Origin: Odontocerum albicorne
Lineage: Eukaryota > Arthropoda > Insecta > Trichoptera > Odontoceridae
Direction: 5' to 3'
Assembly (NCBI GenBank): GCA_949825065.1
Contig: OX463862.1
Location: 15,495,592 to 15,559,591 of the forward strand
Length of the DNA stretch: 64,000 nt
The notes beneath the pieces are model-generated. The model was not told the DNA's origin, made no database searches, and worked only from the letters and a program-made list of their open reading frames with translations. This document shows positions 59,474 to 64,000 of the stretch, in pieces (the stretch's first letter is position 1; every line of letters starts with the position of its first letter). Both the position numbers and the translations under genes were made by a program.

Positions 59474-60788
59474 GTAGGAATTCTTTGTTACTTGGTTGAA
59501 TCATGATCAATCGCTATCTGTAGCTTGCCTCAGTGGAAAGTTTCTCCATCTCAACTCCATCTGAAGAACTTGGTTCATTATGTGAAGTTTTAGCTTTTCG
59601 ACTTAATGTTCCTATTATCTCAAAATGTTTCAACTATAATTTTTATGAATGTTTTTCCTTCAATAAGGTGTCTAATTAAACATCTGGAATTTTACGGGTT
59701 CGACATAATACATGTTGATGCAAGAACTTATGGAATCTAAGTATGCTTTCATGACAAACCATAATCAGTTTGCCTGAAAAGAACTCTAGAGAGGAGGTAG
59801 AAACAAGTGTTTTAATTTTGCGGTAAAATGTTATTAAATAACAAAGTTGTCAATGATAAAATAACAAAGTTCTCAACGGTAAAATAACACGAAAGTTCAA
59901 GAAATAACGAATCACCACAAATAAAACTCAATAAACTAAAAAAACTTAAAGAATGTTTGTAGAAACGCCAAAATGGGGTAAAGTTGGTAAAGCTTTCACG
60001 GTTTGACCAACACAATGTTAGCATATCTGAAGTCTGCATTCAAGGTTTCGCAATAACCTGCGAAAATTAAAGAATCTGCCCGGTCTACAAAAAGTGTTGA
60101 TCATTAGCTATGTGCCACGTAATAGAATAGTGATAATGATTTAAACCTTTGTGATTTAAAATTACACAAAGTTTTTACTAGTTACATTTGACACGCAAAA
60201 AATCACGAAATTTTAAAAACCTGTCCTGTAATAGTACCTAATGATATACATCTTTTTCATGTCGTAGTTTTAAAACGTTGCAGTTGCGATTTGAATCTCA
60301 GTAAAACTGAAATTTTCGAGGTTTTTACATGTTTAAAAAAAAAGTGCTTAAAATATGGGAATTATTTTTATCGCATGTTGTAAATTGCGAGAAAGTGTTG
60401 TTTAGGAATGTAGAATGACAAAAAATGTCGTAAATTGTGAGAAAACATACATTCTTAACACTTGGTAAATGGAAGGAGACAAGTTTGTCGTAAAAGGTCG
60501 GATGTACAAAAACTTTCTATTCGTGTTCTTGTAGATCTCCATCATATTCTCCGAAGCACACATTCTGTGTATGCTCGCTTGCTCAGTAGAAACCCACTAT
60601 TAGAAATGAATTTGTATGTCATACGAGCATTGTTCAGTCTCAACATGGCGGAACTAATGGAAGTTCGATGCATGTCGGCATAGCAACCCACCCACAATCA
60701 TTGCAGTATTAATGTAATGGATTCAAACAAGTGCGCGCACCCTGTATTGCTCGCTATCTGCTCTCCCTCCCCTGTCTCCCCTTCACAG
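59474..60788 (+). other. Region downstream of exon 14
   Basis: No mobile element is recognised. ORF 60462-60683 (+) encodes basic residues without a known motif. The strong acceptor at 60788 is noted as a candidate. Confidence 0.55.
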
Positions 60789-60802
60789 TACGTCCCGAGT
60801 GA
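60789..60802 (+). CDS. Candidate terminal coding exon (short)
   Basis: A very strong pyrimidine tract (60758-60783) and cacag precede 60789. Joined to the phase-1 end of exon 14 it adds Val-Arg-Pro-Glu and a stop at 60800-60802. If used, the protein ends here and the 3' UTR follows, with several AATAAA-like hexamers from 60886. Read in another frame the same stretch stays open longer but does not fit the phase of exon 14. The acceptor at 63984 is the alternative. Confidence 0.3.
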
Positions 60803-60884
60803 CAATAGTCCACGCAGACAGGGTACAGGGTGACTGCCACTACTTTATGGAACATGTATTGAAGGGGTTGATCAGAGGGGAAGT

Positions 60885-61045
60885 TAAAATAAATAAATAT
60901 TTGTTTATTGATAGCAACATAGTATGTACATACATTTTGAAATCGCACATATATCTCAAGATGAATAGAAGAAAATACATTTAAGAAAGAAGCTATCAAA
61001 AGGTCTGGGCTTATCTCATAACATCCCCCGGTCGAGATGCACCCC
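60885..61045 (+). repeat. Dispersed repeat H, copy 2
   Basis: TTATTGATAGCAACATAGTA, then TATCAAAAGGTCTGGGCTTA and CATAACATCCC match 10660-10830. Confidence 0.75.
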
Positions 61046-61560
61046 ATCTATATAAAGCGAGGATATATGACCAGGATTTTATTTTGAGCAGCCATCTTCG
61101 ATTCTCTTAAAAATCTCTAGTCTTTGAGTCTTGAAAAGTGGAATAAACAGTGTTTGATAAAAATAAATTACAATGTCTATATATTGTATAATAAAAATCA
61201 CCATTCACTCTATTGCCTGCTGCAACTCTTCTTCCAAACTAAAACTTTGTTTAGCTATAGGATATGAACATCCTTCCAAGATTGATTATTTTTGTCTATA
61301 TTTTGTTAAATATAAATTTGAACTTGTCAAAAATGAACTAAAGATAAACCCACTTAGAGTGTTCCCACTAAAGTAATTCCTATTCTGTCCTGAAAAATCA
61401 ATATATTGGAACAAACACCTTACATACTACCCTTTTAAGAAGTTTTAATTTGCTTGTCCCTTGATAAACATCTTGAAAGGTTTTCACTGTATTTTAAATA
61501 TTTCATTCTTAAATACGATGTAACGAATACCAGAAGTCACCCTGTAAACTCCATTGCCAG
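61046..61560. other. No gene recognised
   Basis: AT-rich; short ORFs only. Confidence 0.5.
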
Positions 61561-61564
61561 TTCA

Positions 61565-61665
61565 CCCCTTCCCCCCTGGCTCAAGGGGGTGGCTCAGAGG
61601 GTTGTCTCGGATGCAAGTTGTGTCTGTGGACAGCGTGGCTTTTGATTCCGCCCCCGGGCCACTTG
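61565..61665 (+). repeat. tRNA-derived SINE-like fragment
   Basis: GGGGGTGGCTCAGAGGGTTG (A-box-like) and CTTTTGATTCCGCCCCCGGG (B-box-like) in GC-rich sequence. It is followed by TTGGATTGGAATAAAAAAAA. Confidence 0.55.
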
Positions 61666-61969
61666 ACATTTCTATTTCACTCTCGTGACATTGCAAATGT
61701 GCTGAATGGCATTGGATTGGAATAAAAAAAAAATATTGTGTCTAGAGACTATACTGAAGATAAATTAAGGATGGACTTTTAAATAAAAAGATTCCTTTCT
61801 TTTATGTTATTGTTTAATTTCCTTGACTAAAATTAATCAAAATTATTTTTTGAAATAAGCAATGTCTACTACAAAAAGAATTATTCGTTTCAGATTAGTT
61901 TTTCTTGTTAAAAATAAAATGTTTGGCTGTATCCAGAGTGAAATATTTGACCTTAGAAGTACTATCATT

Positions 61970-62260
61970 GAAATTCCCTGTCAGGTTAGGCAGAGAGTAC
62001 AAAGCGAGATACTTTCCTATCGCAGCACATCTTTCGCCTCCTATTCATCCATCCATACACTTCATACAGCTCCTACTTATACAAAAGCATTCATATGATC
62101 CAACCATACTTTCCTTGGTCTTTATCTACCACACCTTCTACTCACATTTGCACCATATGTATTTTTATTATTTTTTATTCATTCATTCGCTCTACATGCC
62201 AAAACATTTATTCCACGTTTCACTTCCATACATCAAATTTAGTACTAAAATAATGTTTTG
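61970..62260 (-). mobile_element. LINE family B fragment, copy 20, tail part
   Basis: Reversed: CCCTGTCAGGTTAGGCAGAG, then CATACTTTCCTTGGTCTTTA, to ACTAAAATAATGTTTTGAGC, where a MITE is inserted. It resumes at about 62525. Confidence 0.8.
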
Positions 62261-62265
62261 AGCTC

Positions 62266-62515
62266 TGGCGTTATGGCAGAAGTTGATTTGTCCGTTTTTT
62301 GTCATTTTGTGTTTATTCTCCCAACTTATAGAAAATATTTCTCAGCATATTGTGGCAAAACTTGGTGTGTCAGTCATTATCCAAACAAAAGATATATTGT
62401 TTGGAAAAACTTAAAAAATGCTTATTTGTACTGATTTTAACAGCTTATCAAAGTTTTTATTGCTTCGCCTGTAAACTAAGGTAAAACGGACAAGTCGACT
62501 TCTGCCATAACGCCA
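62266..62515. mobile_element. MITE nested in LINE copy 20
   Basis: The 33-base ends (TGGCGTTATGGCAGAAGT on the left) match inverted at 31 of 33. Beyond them AGCTC and GGAGCT also pair. No ORF. The flanks on both sides are family B sequence. Confidence 0.88.
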
Positions 62516-62605
62516 CGGAGCTATCATAGCATATTTCGATACTGTCCAGCTCGAATATATATTTATTGCCCATTGATTTTGTTTCCTATTGCTATACACT
62601 GTATG
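62516..62605 (-). mobile_element. LINE family B fragment, copy 20, upstream part
   Basis: TTCGATACTGTCCAGCTCGA, then CCATTGATTTTGTTTCCTAT: the region upstream of YGSETW in the family. Confidence 0.75.
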
Positions 62606-63139
62606 ATTGGGCTCCTCATCAGCTCAAATATAAAAACTATATAAAACAAATACAAAAAAAAAACTCAGATATCTATGGTACAGAACAAAAGGCAATTACC
62701 CAAAATATGCTCACCATGTCGAACTTCTCATGGTGTGTAACTATAGAAGCCTCGAAACAGAAGTCAAGAATCCATTGCGATATTCCTACTTAAGGTTTTT
62801 CAAGGTTGCTTTAATTGTCCCATGATTCTAGAAGCATTAAGTTTATATGTGCCTAATAAATATAGCCGTGCAAGGAATCACCCCCTGTTCTACATACCAA
62901 CTTACAGGATTAATATCATGGCTAAACACACGTGGTATAGAGATGTTGAACTAACTGAATGACACTGTGGATATATTCTCGGCATCGCTTAGCAGTATGA
63001 GAAGAATCCTGGCTGATATTCTTCCTAACGAATAAGCTTACGCTAGAAGCAGACCCTCTATGTGTAACAGGAGAAATCCGTGCAAAGTGGATAAACTTTT
63101 TTTTAAAATATCTCTTGTAGCTCTTTCATCATCTGAGAA
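62606..63139. other. No gene recognised
   Basis: Short ORFs only, no known motif. Confidence 0.5.
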
Positions 63140-63810
63140 CACATCTTCTTCTTCATGTCAGGTCCCCCCCAACATTGAATATTCACTTGCCTTTGCCTCC
63201 TGCCAACACCTCTTAGGCCTTCTATTTTGCCTTGGATGATCGTGTGCAGTAATTTGTACTTTGCTCCTCTAAGTACATGACCCAAGTAGGACACCTTTCG
63301 GATTTTAATATTAGTCAGCGACTCTCTATCACCTTTGGCTCTTTGAAGAACCCTCGTGTTGCTGACCATATCCGTCCAGGGTATCCATATCATTCTCCGG
63401 TGCATCCCCATTTCGAATGCTCCAGTCGGTTCATACTACTTACTTTGATGGTCCATAATTCCACTCCATGCAATAACACTGACCAAACGTAGCATTTGAT
63501 TAACTGTTGTCGAAGTTTCAAGTTTAGATTATCATCGCAGAATACGCTTCTCATTTTATTAAAAGTCGCACGAGATGATTCAATTTCGCACTTGACTTAG
63601 GTTTCTGGGTCTTCCACTAGGATACTTCCGAGGTATTTAAATGTTTTCACTCTCTCTATATCAGCACCGTTCAATGTAAGACGTGCTCCTGCGTGATCCT
63701 GCCGGCCAAACACCATGAAGTTAGTTTTACTCACGTTCATGTTCAGCCCCAGCCTCACACCGAAGAACACATAACAGCTAAATTTGATATAGATATAAAC
63801 AGCATTCATG
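63140..63810 (-). mobile_element. LINE C-terminal fragment (family E, copy 2)
   Basis: The - strand from 63800 down reads LGLNMNVSKTNFMVFGRQ, then GADIERVKTFKYLGSI (the reverse transcriptase thumb), and after frame changes KVSYLGHVLRGAKY and KGKIEGLRGVGRRQ. It covers more of the ORF than the copy at 190-500. Confidence 0.85.
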
Positions 63811-64000
63811 CTGCCTATATATAATGATAATAATTATAGTAAACAGTATTAAACAAAATTAAATATGTATTTTTTAATTCAGATAAATTTCACTATTTTT
63901 TTTATAAATGCACACCATTATTTTGGTGTTACTGTATATCAATTTAATAGATAAATAATTAATTCCCTGTATGCCTGACTCCAGCCCTGAGTGTGGGTGG

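Larger units (their letters stand above)
55904..57797 (+). other. Intron 11 (1.9 kb)
   Basis: Bounded by gtgagt and gtttcag. It holds a hAT derivative and a foldback, listed. 55990-56230 and 56900-57150 are unassigned. Confidence 0.8.

Noticed and set aside
60799..60984. 61-codon ORF after the 60788 acceptor (MTIVHADRVQ start)
   Set aside because: Open in a frame that does not fit the phase of exon 14, and its second half lies in dispersed repeat H.
1..64000. Endogenous virus or LTR retrotransposon
   Set aside because: I saw no gag, protease, integrase or paired LTR signature; all reverse transcriptase traces are of the non-LTR type.

Overview
The window looks like a piece of an insect nuclear genome. 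It is AT-rich and crowded with transposable elements. It carries one large split gene on the + strand, with GT-AG introns of 0.5 to 12.4 kb. The transposon mix (RTE-like and CR1/L2-like LINEs, mariner, hAT, Tigger/pogo and PIF/Harbinger MITEs, tRNA-derived SINEs) fits an arthropod, probably a hemipteroid insect; the order is inference only. I see no bacterial gene, virus or CRISPR array.

The host gene runs from an acceptor at 7868 to at least 59473. Fourteen consecutive coding exons join in phase into about 924 codons. A 978-base first coding exon gives a Pro/Ser/Gln-rich, probably disordered N terminus. After it the protein has five copies of one zinc-binding-like module: a CxxC pair, 39-52 residues, then a second CxxC pair, and in modules 1, 3 and 4 a following L-x(2-3)-QW. 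In modules 1, 2, 4 and 5 an intron separates the two CxxC pairs. The layout resembles conserved but uncharacterised arthropod proteins. I cannot name it securely and leave the symbol empty. The final exon is not settled: two acceptors (60788 and 63984) compete.

Upstream (1-7868) there are LINE remnants and one complete, apparently recent RTE-like LINE on the - strand. It spans 3278-6621, has an intact 971-codon endonuclease/reverse transcriptase ORF and a 13-bp target-site duplication. Microsatellite and hairpin DNA lies between it and the first coding exon.

The introns are mostly mobile DNA. The dominant component is one LINE 3' end, called family B here, in about 19 short copies on both strands; several end in (TATG)n. 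Other elements are nested in it: a mariner at 15263-16542, a Tigger-like MITE at 54688-55048 and a MITE at 62266-62515. Well-bounded DNA elements include two mariners (15263-16542, 36094-37370), two sister hAT derivatives (22653-23295, 56241-56891), four Harbinger-type MITEs (37754, 42771, 51716, 52902) of which two keep a MADF-like exon with a splice donor, and several foldback elements with no recognised family.

The most notable items are the five-module zinc protein with its repeated intron placement, the intact LINE with its target duplication, the MADF exon carried by Harbinger MITEs, repeated tandem amplification of the same LINE segment, and an unexplained small exon-like stretch on the - strand at 27069-27168.
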